A DNA stretch of 55,340 bases, from contig CALJKN010000221.1 of assembly GCA_937973585.1 (NCBI GenBank), forward strand, positions 1-55,340, read 5' to 3'. A program made the translations under genes and the position numbers. Source of the stretch: an uncultured Helicobacteraceae bacterium (lineage in GTDB: Bacteria; Campylobacterota; Campylobacteria; Campylobacterales; UBA6016). The notes under the pieces were generated by a model. It was given only the letters and a program-made list of their open reading frames with translations. It did not search any database and was not told the DNA's origin. Shown piece after piece: positions 21,457 through 31,183 of this stretch; position 1 is the stretch's first letter; each line of letters starts with the position of its first letter.

Positions 21457-24400
21457 ATGCTAAACAGCCTTAAGTCCGGAAATAGACTCCGAGTTGACTT
21501 TTCAAAAACTCCTCAGGTTCTGGGTATTCCAAATTTGCTTCAACTTCAACAAAAAAGCTATAACGACTTTCTAATGGTCGATGAAGATGAAAGAAGTAAC
21601 GCAGGTATTGAAAGAGTATTTAAGTCGGTTTTTCCTATACACGATACGCAAAACAGATTAAGTCTGGAATATGCGGGAAGCGAATTCGGAAAACCCAAAT
21701 ATACCGTGAGGGAGTCTATGGAGAGAGGGCTTACCTACTCTATACCTCTTAAGATAAAGGTCAGATTAGTTCTTTGGGAAAGGGACGAAAAAACCGGAGA
21801 GAAAAAAGGTGTCAAAGATATAAAAGAGCAATCGATCTTTGTACGTGAAATCCCAATGATGACCGAGAGAACGTCGTTTATTATAAACGGGGTAGAGAGG
21901 GTTGTTGTCAATCAGCTACATAGAAGTCCGGGCGTTATCTTCAAAGAAGAGGAGGCTATGACTGCCTCCAGTAAACTAATCTATACTGCTCAGATTATCC
22001 CTGATAGAGGTGCGTGGTTATACTTTGAGTACGACGCAAAAGATGTATTGTATGTCAGAATCAACAAAAGAAGAAAAATTCCCGTAACGATACTATTTAG
22101 AGCCCTAGGGTACTCAAAACAAGATATCATCAAACTATTCTATCCGGTTCTCAAAATCCAAATCAAAAACAATAAATTCCTAGTTCCGTTTAATCCTGAT
22201 GAGTACAGCGGAAGACTTGAGTATGATTTGGTTGATGCCGAGGGTAACCTGATTATGGGTGCTGGAAAAAGGCTATCCGAGAGAAAGGCAAAAGAGCTTA
22301 AAACAAAAGGGCTTGAATTTGTAGAGTATCCGTTGGATATTCTATTCTCCAGATATTTGGCAACCCCTATTGTGGATGCTTCATCCGGCGAGGTGGTCTT
22401 TGACACATTGACTCAGGTTGACGAAAACAGGTTGAAAAAAATCATCGAACTAGGGATTAACGAGTTTGATATAGCAAACGACTTGGCACCTGGAGTAGAC
22501 AATTCAGTTATTAACTCATTTATTTCCGATCAGGAGTCTTTAAAACTTCTGAAACAAACGGAAGGTGTAGAGGATGAAAACGACCTTGCGGCTATCAGAA
22601 TTTACAAGGTTATGAGACCAGGCGAACCTGTAACAAAAGATGCTGCACATGATTTCGTACTAAAACTATTCTTCCACCCTGAAAGATACGATCTTACGAA
22701 AGTGGGTCGTATGAAGATGAACCACAAGCTGGGCATTGAAGTGCCGGAGTATGTTACTGTTCTTACTCATGAGGATCTTATCAAAACCGTCAGATATCTA
22801 ATCAAAGTCAAAAACGGTATCGGATATATAGATGACAGGGATCACCTCGGAAACAGAAGGATTAGAGCAATAGGCGAGCTTCTTGCGAATGAGCTACATC
22901 TAGGTCTCGTAAAAATGCAAAAAGCGATCAAAGACAAGATTTCTACAGTGCAAAACATGGAAGAGTTGATGCCGCACGACCTAATCAACTCAAAAATGAT
23001 CACTACTACGATACTTGACTTTTTTACAGGCGGTCAGCTATCGCAGTTTATGGATCAAACCAATCCACTATCCGAAATCACCCACAAAAGAAGGCTATCG
23101 GCGCTAGGTGAAGGCGGTCTTGTAAAAGAGAGAGCCGGCTTTGAGGTTAGGGACGTTCACCCGACTCATTATGGAAGAATTTGTCCTATTGAGACTCCTG
23201 AAGGTCAGAATATCGGTCTTATTAATACCCTTTCGACTTACTCAAAAGTAAATGAGTATGGCTTTATTGAGGCTCCGTACAAAAAAGTGATCAACGGTAA
23301 AGTGACAAATGAAATCGTTTATCTGACTGCAACACAAGAGGAGGGGCAGGTAATCGCTCCGGCAAGCGCAAAGTTGGATGCGAACGACGTAATCATAGAA
23401 GACTTTGTTGAAGCTAGAAAAGACGGCGAGATTATCCTCTTTAAAAAAGATACGATCACTCTTATTGATGTATCTCCAAAAGCTGTTGTCGGTGTTGCCG
23501 CAGGTCTTATTCCATTCCTTGAGCACGATGACGCCAACAGGGCGCTAATGGGTTCAAACATGCAAAGACAAGGCGTGCCGCTCCTTTGGTCAGAGGCTCC
23601 GATGGTTGGAACAGGGATGGAAGGCGTTGTTGCCAGAGACTCGTGGGAGAGTGTGAAGGTCTCAAGAGGCGGTATAGTAGAAAAAGTAGATAGTCAAAAT
23701 ATCTATATTTGGGGCGAAGATGAGGATGGCGTATTTATTGACCACTATCCACTTCAAAAAAACCTTAGAACAAACCAAAATACAAGCTTTAACCAAAAGC
23801 CTACCGTAAAAGTAGGGCAAAAGATCGAAAAAGGGCAGATAATAGCCGATGGTCCGAGTATGGACAAAGGTGAGCTGGCTATCGGCAAGAATATCCTTGT
23901 TGCATTTATGCCGTGGTATGGATACAACTTCGAGGATGCTATCGTCGTGAGCGAGAGAATCCTCAAAGATGACGTATTTACATCTGTCCACATATACGAA
24001 AAAGAGATTGAGGCAAGAGAGCTAAAACACGGTGTCGAAGAGATAACGAGAGATATTCCGAATGTAAAAGACGAAGATATTGTCCACCTTGACGACAGCG
24101 GTATAGTAAAAATCGGTAGCTATGTCAAAGGCGGAATGATACTAGTAGGTAAAGTGTCTCCAAAAGGCGAGGTAAAACCAACTCCCGAAGAGAGACTCTT
24201 AAGGGCGATATTCGGCGAAAAAGCGGGACACGTCGTAAATAAATCCCTATACTGCCCGCCGTCGATGGAGGGTGTCGTAGTTGACGTAAAAATATTTACG
24301 AAAAAAGGGTATGACAAAGATTCGAGGGCTGTTAAGCACTTTGAAGAAGAAAAAGGGAAAATGGAGAGAGAATACCATGACAAACTAAACATGGTAGATA

Positions 24401-25596
24401 GAGAGGAGATGCTAAGAATCAACTCTCTGCTCTCAAAGAATACCCTTGTCTCAGACGTAAGCGTATCAAATATTGAAGCAAAACAGGGCTCTACGATTAC
24501 CTCGGAAGACCTTGAGCACATGAATAGATTTGCTATCAATACTCTTGTCAGAAGCTTTGATGCCAAAGTTCAGGCTGAGTACGAAAAGATCAAAACTCAC
24601 TTTAGAAAACAAAAAGAGAGGCTGAAATTTGATTTTGACGAAAAAGTCTCTATCCTTGAAAAAGACGACATACTTCCAAGCGGCGTTGTAAAGCTGGTAA
24701 AAGTTTATGTTGCGACAAAAAGAAAACTAAAAGTCGGCGACAAAATGTCCGGTAGACACGGTAACAAAGGTATCGTCTCTACTATAGTTCCGGAAGTTGA
24801 TATGCCGTATATGAAAAGCGGTAAATCAATCGATATCGTTCTAAACCCGTTGGGGGTTCCATCAAGGATGAATATTGGACAGATTCTGGAGGTTCACCTA
24901 GGTCTAGCCGGGAAAAAACTCGGCGATCAACTCCTTGAAATTTTTGACAAAAAACAAGGGGAATGGCTAAAAGACTTAAGAGAGAAGATGGCCACCGTAG
25001 CAGATGTTGCTAAGCTTGTAAATGCAAAAGATTTTGTCGCCTCACTAGATGATGATCAACTTCTTGCATATGCCAGAGACTGGGCAAAAGGGGTTAAGTT
25101 TGCTACTCCTGTATTTGAGGGTGTAAACGAAGATGAACTCAAAAAACTATTTGAGCTCGCCGCAATAGATCCTGACGGCAAAATGGAGCTATACGACGGC
25201 AAAACAGGCGATAAGCTAAAAGAGCGTGTAAACGTAGGGTATATGTATATGCTAAAACTACACCACCTTGTAGACGAAAAAGTCCACGCCAGAAGTACCG
25301 GACCTTACAGCCTTGTAACGCAACAGCCTGTCGGCGGTAAAGCGCTATTCGGTGGACAAAGATTCGGAGAGATGGAGGTTTGGGCTCTTGAGGCATACGG
25401 TGCGGCACATGTACTAAAAGAGATGCTAACCACAAAATCGGATGATACCGACGGTAGGGTAAGGGCTTATAAAGCTATCACAAACGGTGAAAATGTACCT
25501 GAAACCGGTATACCTGAAACATTCTACGTACTTGTAAACGAGCTAAAAGCTCTAGGGCTTGACGTTAGAGTATTTGATGAAGAAAAAAATAAGTAA
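21457..25596 (+). CDS. rpoB: RNA polymerase subunit beta
   Basis: 1,379 residues. Start ATG 21457 after AGAGGTACCGCAAT. The rifampicin region FFTGGQLSQFMDQTNPLSEITHKRRLSALG, GSNMQRQGVPLL and the switch/active-site motif VGDKMSGRHGNKGIVS are intact. C-terminal GEMEVWALEAYGAAHVLKEML is normal. rpoB and rpoC are separate genes 15 bases apart, unlike the fused gene of Helicobacter, which argues for Campylobacter-like or Sulfurimonas-like relatives. Confidence 0.99.
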   Translation: MLNSLKSGNRLRVDFSKTPQVLGIPNLLQLQQKSYNDFLMVDEDERSNAGIERVFKSVFPIHDTQNRLSLEYAGSEFGKPKYTVRESMERGLTYSIPLKIKVRLVLWERDEKTGEKKGVKDIKEQSIFVREIPMMTERTSFIINGVERVVVNQLHRSPGVIFKEEEAMTASSKLIYTAQIIPDRGAWLYFEYDAKDVLYVRINKRRKIPVTILFRALGYSKQDIIKLFYPVLKIQIKNNKFLVPFNPDEYSGRLEYDLVDAEGNLIMGAGKRLSERKAKELKTKGLEFVEYPLDILFSRYLATPIVDASSGEVVFDTLTQVDENRLKKIIELGINEFDIANDLAPGVDNSVINSFISDQESLKLLKQTEGVEDENDLAAIRIYKVMRPGEPVTKDAAHDFVLKLFFHPERYDLTKVGRMKMNHKLGIEVPEYVTVLTHEDLIKTVRYLIKVKNGIGYIDDRDHLGNRRIRAIGELLANELHLGLVKMQKAIKDKISTVQNMEELMPHDLINSKMITTTILDFFTGGQLSQFMDQTNPLSEITHKRRLSALGEGGLVKERAGFEVRDVHPTHYGRICPIETPEGQNIGLINTLSTYSKVNEYGFIEAPYKKVINGKVTNEIVYLTATQEEGQVIAPASAKLDANDVIIEDFVEARKDGEIILFKKDTITLIDVSPKAVVGVAAGLIPFLEHDDANRALMGSNMQRQGVPLLWSEAPMVGTGMEGVVARDSWESVKVSRGGIVEKVDSQNIYIWGEDEDGVFIDHYPLQKNLRTNQNTSFNQKPTVKVGQKIEKGQIIADGPSMDKGELAIGKNILVAFMPWYGYNFEDAIVVSERILKDDVFTSVHIYEKEIEARELKHGVEEITRDIPNVKDEDIVHLDDSGIVKIGSYVKGGMILVGKVSPKGEVKPTPEERLLRAIFGEKAGHVVNKSLYCPPSMEGVVVDVKIFTKKGYDKDSRAVKHFEEEKGKMEREYHDKLNMVDREEMLRINSLLSKNTLVSDVSVSNIEAKQGSTITSEDLEHMNRFAINTLVRSFDAKVQAEYEKIKTHFRKQKERLKFDFDEKVSILEKDDILPSGVVKLVKVYVATKRKLKVGDKMSGRHGNKGIVSTIVPEVDMPYMKSGKSIDIVLNPLGVPSRMNIGQILEVHLGLAGKKLGDQLLEIFDKKQGEWLKDLREKMATVADVAKLVNAKDFVASLDDDQLLAYARDWAKGVKFATPVFEGVNEDELKKLFELAAIDPDGKMELYDGKTGDKLKERVNVGYMYMLKLHHLVDEKVHARSTGPYSLVTQQPVGGKALFGGQRFGEMEVWALEAYGAAHVLKEMLTTKSDDTDGRVRAYKAITNGENVPETGIPETFYVLVNELKALGLDVRVFDEEKNK

Positions 25597-25611
25597 GAAG
25601 GGGGAGATAGG

Positions 25612-28600
25612 ATGTCTTTGATTGAATTAGATCTTAACGCTCAAAATAGGCCGAAGGATTTTACCGCCCTTCAAATGATGATCGCAAGCCCTGAGAAGAT
25701 TATGTCTTGGAGCTACGGCGAGGTAAAAAAACCTGAAACAATAAACTATAGGACTCTAAAACCGGAACGTGACGGTCTTTTTTGTGCAAAAATATTTGGT
25801 CCTGTAAGGGATTACGAATGCATTTGCGGTAAATACAAAAAGATGAGATACCAAGGGATAACCTGCGAAAAATGTGGGGTTGAGGTAACAAGTTCAAAAG
25901 TAAGAAGACAGAGAATGGGGCATATTGCCCTTTGTACCCCTGTGGCGCATATTTGGTTTGTAAACTCTCTTCCTAGCCGTATAGGTACGATTCTCGGGAT
26001 AAAAATGAAAGACCTTGAGAGGGTGCTTTATTATGAAGCGTATATAGTATGTGAAGCAGGAAGCGCTCCGGTAAAAAGATACGACATACTAACCGAAGAG
26101 GAGTATAGACAGCTAGAGAGTCTATATCAATACGACGGTTTTACGGCTGAGATGGGTGCGAGCGCAGTTAAAAAACTACTTAGCGAGCTTGACCTTGCCG
26201 AGATGTTTCATACTCTAAAAGAAGAGATTAAAAACACAAATTCCGAAGCAAAGAAAAAAACACTTGTTAAAACTCTGAAAGTAGTTGAAGCGTTTTTGAA
26301 CTCTGACAACAGACCTGAGTGGATGATACTTGACTACGTACCGATTCTACCTCCGGATCTAAGGCCTCTTGTCGCTCTTGACGGTGGAAAATTTGCCTCT
26401 TCGGATCTAAACGACCTATATAGAAGGGTTATCAATAGAAATACGAGACTAAAAAGGCTAATAGAGCTTGACGCCCCTCAAATCATTATTAGAAATGAAA
26501 AAAGAATGCTCCAGGAAGCCGTTGATGCTCTTTTTGATAACGGTAGACGTGCAAATGCGGTAAAAGGTGCAAACAAGAGACCTCTAAAATCGCTATCAGA
26601 AATCATCAAAGGTAAACAAGGACGATTTAGACAAAACCTTCTTGGAAAAAGGGTTGACTTCTCCGGTAGGAGTGTTATCGTTGTCGGGCCTGATCTTAGG
26701 ATGGATCAATGTGGTCTCCCTAAAAAAATGGCTCTTGAGTTATTTAAGCCGCATCTTCTTGCTAAGCTTGAAGAGAAGGGTTATGCAACCACTCTAAAAG
26801 CGGCCAAAAGGATGATAGAGCAACAAACAAACGAAGTTTGGGAGTGTCTGGCGGAAGTCGTAGAGAATTACCCAGTTCTACTAAATAGGGCTCCGTCTCT
26901 TCATAAAATGTCTATTCAGGCTTTCCACCCTACGCTTATTGAGGGTAAGGCGATAAGACTTCACCCGCTTGTTTGTGCAGCGTTTAATGCCGACTTTGAC
27001 GGTGACCAGATGGCGGTTCACGTCCCACTAAGCCAAGAGGCTATCGCTGAAGCAAAAATATTGATGCTCTCCTCTATGAACATCTTGCTACCTGCTTCCG
27101 GTAAAGCCGTTACGGTTCCGTCTCAAGATATGGTTCTAGGCTTATACTATATAACCAGAGAAAAAAGCCATGCAAAAGGGGCGCATAAGCTATTTGCGAG
27201 CATAGACGAACTTAGCCTTGCCCTAGATATGGATGCCGTTGACGTTCAGGCACCTATTAGGATCAAAATAGAGTCAAAAGTATATGTAACAACAGCAGGT
27301 AGGGTTCTGATAAAATCAATTCTGCCGTCATATATTCCGGATGATCTATGGAATAAGACTCTAAAGAAAAAAGATATAGGTGTACTTGTTGATACGGTAT
27401 TCAAAAAAGGCGGCTATAAAGATAGTGCCAGATTCCTTGATAATCTAAAGAATCTAGGTTTCAAATACTCAACAAAAGCAGGTATATCTATCTCTATGGC
27501 TGATATGCTTGTCCCTGAGACAAAAGAGGGGCTAGTGGATGAAGCCAGAACAAAAGTAAAAGATATTCAGGCTCAGTTTGCGCAAGGTCTCCTAACGGAA
27601 CAAGAGAGATATAATAAAATCATTGACGTTTGGACGGATACAAACTCAAAAGTAGCGGGCGAGATGATGGAAAAAATCAGCCTCGGCGGCAACAGCTTTA
27701 ACTCTATCTTTATGATGGCTGATTCAGGTGCGAGGGGTTCTGCGGCGCAAATCAGACAGCTTGCCGGTATGAGGGGTCTTATGGCAAAACCTGACGGTTC
27801 GATTATCGAAACGCCGATTACCTCAAACTTTAAAGAGGGTCTAAACGTGTTAGAGTACTTTATTTCTACACACGGTGCCAGAAAAGGTCTTGCGGATACC
27901 GCTCTAAAAACTGCGAATGCGGGTTATCTGACTAGAAAACTAATCGACGTTTGCCAAAACGTAAGGGTTACCGTAGAAGATTGCGGCACCCACGAGGGTG
28001 TCGAGGTGTCTGCCATTACGGTCGGCGGTGAGCTCATTGAGAGTATCGATGATAGAATCACAGGAAGAGTGCTTGCTGAAGATGTTATCGACCCTATAAC
28101 AAACGAGATTTTGTTCTCGGAAGGAACCCTGATACAGGAGGCAGAAGCGGCAATCATAGCTGATGCCGCAATTAAAACCGTTATTATCAGAAGCCCTCTT
28201 ACGTGCAAGGCCGAAAAAGGGATTTGTACAAAATGTTACGGTGAAAACCTTGCCGAGGCAAAATTGGTTAGACCTGGTGAAGCTATCGGTATTATTGCAG
28301 CGCAATCAATCGGTGAACCTGGTACGCAGCTAACCCTAAGGACGTTCCACGTCGGCGGTACGGCTTCGAGAACGCAGGAAGAAAAAGAGATTATAGCCCA
28401 CAAAGAAGGTTTTGTTAGATACTACAATCTAAACACCTATACGAATAAAGAGGGTAAAAATCTAGTTGCAAACAAAAGGAATGCGAGTGTTCTTTTGGTT
28501 GAACCGAAAATCAAAACCCCAATCTCCGGAACGCTAAAAATAGAGAGTATGCACGACGAGGTTATACTGACTGTAGATAGCGGTAAAGAGGTAAAAAAAT

Positions 28601-30102
28601 ATATCGTTAGAAAAGCGGATATAGCAAAACCAAACGAGCTATCCGGTGTCGGCGGCAAAATAGACGGAAAACTGTACATGCCGTATCCGTCCGGTTCTAC
28701 GGTTGGCGAGGGTGACTCTATCGTAGAGCTAATCAAAGAGGGTTGGAATGTTCCAAACAGGATTCCGTATGCCGCAGAGCTTCTCGTAGAAGATGGAAAA
28801 CCGTGCCCGACAAAGATTAAGGCAATGGAGGAGGGTACACTAAAATACTACTTCTTAAAAGGTGACTACCTAGAGAGAAACCATGATATAAAAGAGGGTT
28901 ATCAGGTAACAGAAAAAGGTCTTTTTGCCGTAATAGCCGACGAAGACGACAGACAGGCAATCAGACACTATATCCCTAGGGGTTCTGTGATTAAAATCAA
29001 CGATAATGCGAAGGTTGAATCTTCAACTTTGATAGCCGAGCCTATAGAAAAAGAGCAAATCGTTATTGCGGAGTGGGATCCTTATTCAAATCCTATTATC
29101 TCTGAAATAGCAGGTGTCGTCCATCTTGAAGATATCGTTCCTGGTGTTACCGCTTCCGAGCAGTTTGATGAGTTGACCGGACAGAGTAGACTTGTTGTAA
29201 ATGAGTATTTCCCAAGTTCCTATAAACCGGCGATAGTTATAGCAGGTGAAAAAGGCGAACTGGTCAGATATGCGCTTGAGGCAAAAACGGATATTCTAGT
29301 GCAAGAGGGTGCAAGTATTGCGGTTGCCGATATTATCGCAAAAACCCCAAAAGCGGTAGCAAAAGTAAAAGATATCACCGGCGGTCTTCCTAGGGTTTCA
29401 GAACTATTCGAAGCTAGAAAACCGAAAGATCCGGCGGCTGTTGCCGAAATGGACGGTGTGATCAGTCTGAAAAAAGGTGTTAGAGGTAAAGAGAAAATCA
29501 CAATTACCAATGAATTCGGCGATTATGTTGAATATCTGGTGGATGCAAATTCTCAAATTCTAGTATCTGAAGGCGAGTTTGTGCATATGGGTGAGAAACT
29601 TGCAGACGGTACGGTATCAAGCCATGATATTTTCAGAATTTTGGGTAAAAAAGCCCTTCAGCAATACATCGTAAGTGAAGTTCAACAGGTGTATAGAAGA
29701 CAGGGTGTTGCGATAAACGATAAACATATCGAAGTCGTTATTAATCAGATGCTAAGACAAGTCAAAATCGTAGATAGCGGCGATACGAACTTTATTTCCG
29801 GTGATATGGTGAGTCTAAATAGGTTTGATATAGAAAACGAGAGAATCAAAAAACTGGGCGGTAAGTCTGCAACTGCAACACCTGTGCTACTCGGTATTAC
29901 AAGGGCGGCTATAAGCTCCGACAGTATAATTTCGGCAGCGTCGTTCCAAGAGACTACAAAAGTCCTAACAGAGGCCTCAATAGCGGGCAAAATGGATGAT
30001 TTGGAGGATCTAAAAGAAAATATCGTACTCGGTAGGATGATTCCAGCGGGTACCGGTATCTATACGGCTGAAAAAATCAACGTAAAAATAGAACACGACT
30101 AA
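25612..30102 (+). CDS. rpoC: RNA polymerase subunit beta'
   Basis: 1,496 residues. The first zinc site CICGKYKKMRYQGITCEKCG, the catalytic NADFDGDQMAVHVPLS, the bridge-helix region GARGSAAQIRQLAGMRGLM and the second zinc site (CGTHEGVEV ... CKAEKGICTKCYG) are present. Start ATG 25612 follows AAGGGGGAGATAGG. Ends before a clear terminator, which closes the operon. Confidence 0.99.
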   Translation: MSLIELDLNAQNRPKDFTALQMMIASPEKIMSWSYGEVKKPETINYRTLKPERDGLFCAKIFGPVRDYECICGKYKKMRYQGITCEKCGVEVTSSKVRRQRMGHIALCTPVAHIWFVNSLPSRIGTILGIKMKDLERVLYYEAYIVCEAGSAPVKRYDILTEEEYRQLESLYQYDGFTAEMGASAVKKLLSELDLAEMFHTLKEEIKNTNSEAKKKTLVKTLKVVEAFLNSDNRPEWMILDYVPILPPDLRPLVALDGGKFASSDLNDLYRRVINRNTRLKRLIELDAPQIIIRNEKRMLQEAVDALFDNGRRANAVKGANKRPLKSLSEIIKGKQGRFRQNLLGKRVDFSGRSVIVVGPDLRMDQCGLPKKMALELFKPHLLAKLEEKGYATTLKAAKRMIEQQTNEVWECLAEVVENYPVLLNRAPSLHKMSIQAFHPTLIEGKAIRLHPLVCAAFNADFDGDQMAVHVPLSQEAIAEAKILMLSSMNILLPASGKAVTVPSQDMVLGLYYITREKSHAKGAHKLFASIDELSLALDMDAVDVQAPIRIKIESKVYVTTAGRVLIKSILPSYIPDDLWNKTLKKKDIGVLVDTVFKKGGYKDSARFLDNLKNLGFKYSTKAGISISMADMLVPETKEGLVDEARTKVKDIQAQFAQGLLTEQERYNKIIDVWTDTNSKVAGEMMEKISLGGNSFNSIFMMADSGARGSAAQIRQLAGMRGLMAKPDGSIIETPITSNFKEGLNVLEYFISTHGARKGLADTALKTANAGYLTRKLIDVCQNVRVTVEDCGTHEGVEVSAITVGGELIESIDDRITGRVLAEDVIDPITNEILFSEGTLIQEAEAAIIADAAIKTVIIRSPLTCKAEKGICTKCYGENLAEAKLVRPGEAIGIIAAQSIGEPGTQLTLRTFHVGGTASRTQEEKEIIAHKEGFVRYYNLNTYTNKEGKNLVANKRNASVLLVEPKIKTPISGTLKIESMHDEVILTVDSGKEVKKYIVRKADIAKPNELSGVGGKIDGKLYMPYPSGSTVGEGDSIVELIKEGWNVPNRIPYAAELLVEDGKPCPTKIKAMEEGTLKYYFLKGDYLERNHDIKEGYQVTEKGLFAVIADEDDRQAIRHYIPRGSVIKINDNAKVESSTLIAEPIEKEQIVIAEWDPYSNPIISEIAGVVHLEDIVPGVTASEQFDELTGQSRLVVNEYFPSSYKPAIVIAGEKGELVRYALEAKTDILVQEGASIAVADIIAKTPKAVAKVKDITGGLPRVSELFEARKPKDPAAVAEMDGVISLKKGVRGKEKITITNEFGDYVEYLVDANSQILVSEGEFVHMGEKLADGTVSSHDIFRILGKKALQQYIVSEVQQVYRRQGVAINDKHIEVVINQMLRQVKIVDSGDTNFISGDMVSLNRFDIENERIKKLGGKSATATPVLLGITRAAISSDSIISAASFQETTKVLTEASIAGKMDDLEDLKENIVLGRMIPAGTGIYTAEKINVKIEHD

Positions 30103-30114
30103 AAAACCTGCATT

Positions 30115-30152
30115 CCTTAGAGTCCACTTAAGAGGACTCTAAGGGCTTTTTT
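30115..30152 (+). terminator. Intrinsic terminator after rpoC
   Basis: CCTTAGAGTCC (30115-30125) pairs perfectly over 11 bases with GGACTCTAAGG (30134-30144), loop of 8, followed by GCTTTTTT. Starts 12 bases after the rpoC stop. Confidence 0.92.
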
Positions 30153-30195
30153 AATACAATCGCAATCCTAAATTTTTTCGCAAAAGGAATTTATA

Positions 30196-30603
30196 GTGCC
30201 AACAATTAATCAATTGGTAAGAAGAGAAAGGAAAAAGGTGACTGTAAAGTCTAAGTCTCCAGCTCTTGCCGAATGTCCTCAAAGAAGAGGCGTTTGCACA
30301 AGAGTTTATACGACTACCCCTAAAAAACCAAACTCGGCTCTTAGAAAAGTTGCAAAAGTAAGACTAACGAGCGGTTTTGAAGTAATTAGCTATATCCCTG
30401 GTGAGGGACACAACCTTCAAGAGCACTCTATTGTGCTTGTAAGAGGCGGTAGGGTAAAAGACTTACCGGGTGTTAAATACCATATCGTAAGGGGTGCCCT
30501 AGATACTGCAGGTGTTGCAAAACGAACAGTTTCTAGATCTAAATACGGTGCAAAAAGACCAAAACCGGGTCAAGCTGCGGCTACAACCGGTAAAAAGAAA
30601 TAA
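30196..30603 (+). CDS. rpsL: 30S ribosomal protein S12
   Basis: 135 residues from a GTG start (GTGCCAACAATT), chosen because PTINQLVRRERK is the conserved N-terminus and AAAGGA is placed upstream. Decoding-site motif TTPKKPNSALRKVAKVRLT has the lysine linked to streptomycin resistance in its wild-type form. C-terminal tail GQAAATTGKKK is lysine-rich. Confidence 0.99.
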   Translation: MPTINQLVRRERKKVTVKSKSPALAECPQRRGVCTRVYTTTPKKPNSALRKVAKVRLTSGFEVISYIPGEGHNLQEHSIVLVRGGRVKDLPGVKYHIVRGALDTAGVAKRTVSRSKYGAKRPKPGQAAATTGKKK

Positions 30604-30622
30604 TTAAAATCAAGGGAAAACA

Positions 30623-31090
30623 ATGAGAAGAAGACGAGCTCCAGTTAGAACGGTCCTTCCGGATCCGATATATAACAGTATTGTTGTTACTAAGTTTATT
30701 AATAAGCTTATGTATGACGGCAAGAAGAGTGTAGCTCAATCGATTTTTTACGAGGCACTACAAATAGTTGAGAAAAAAACCGGCGAAAAAGCGATTGAAG
30801 TATTTGACAAAGCACTTGAAAATGTAAGACCTCAAGTTGAGGTAAAAAGCAGAAGGGTTGGCGGGGCCACTTATCAGGTTCCGGTAGAGGTTAACCCAAA
30901 AAGACAACAATCTTTGGCTCTTAGATGGATAATTGATTATTCAAGAAAAAGAAACGAAAGAGGTATGTCTTTTAAACTTGCAGGCGAGATAATGGACGCC
31001 GCAAACGAAAAAGGTGCTTCATACAAGAAAAAAGAAGACACTTATAAAATGGCAGAGGCTAACAAAGCATTCTCGCATTATAGATGGTAA
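30623..31090 (+). CDS. rpsG: 30S ribosomal protein S7
   Basis: 155 residues. MRRRRAPVRTVLPDPIYNS and the rRNA-binding KSRRVGGATYQVPVEV are conserved, ending AEANKAFSHYRW. It nucleates folding of the 16S 3' domain. It follows rpsL by 19 bases and is closed by a terminator before fusA. Confidence 0.99.
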   Translation: MRRRRAPVRTVLPDPIYNSIVVTKFINKLMYDGKKSVAQSIFYEALQIVEKKTGEKAIEVFDKALENVRPQVEVKSRRVGGATYQVPVEVNPKRQQSLALRWIIDYSRKRNERGMSFKLAGEIMDAANEKGASYKKKEDTYKMAEANKAFSHYRW

Positions 31091-31103
31091 CAATCAAAAG
31101 TTA

Positions 31104-31133
31104 GGCAAGGGTGTAATGCCCTTGCCTTTTTTT
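31104..31133 (+). terminator. Intrinsic terminator after rpsG
   Basis: GGCAAGGG (31104-31111), loop TGTAATG, CCCTTGCC (31119-31126), then TTTTTTT. It lies between rpsG and fusA, so fusA is partly or wholly uncoupled from the ribosomal protein genes. Confidence 0.9.
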
Positions 31134-31183
31134 GTTTATATACTTTTATACCTCATAATAATCCAAATTTTAAGGAACTGAAA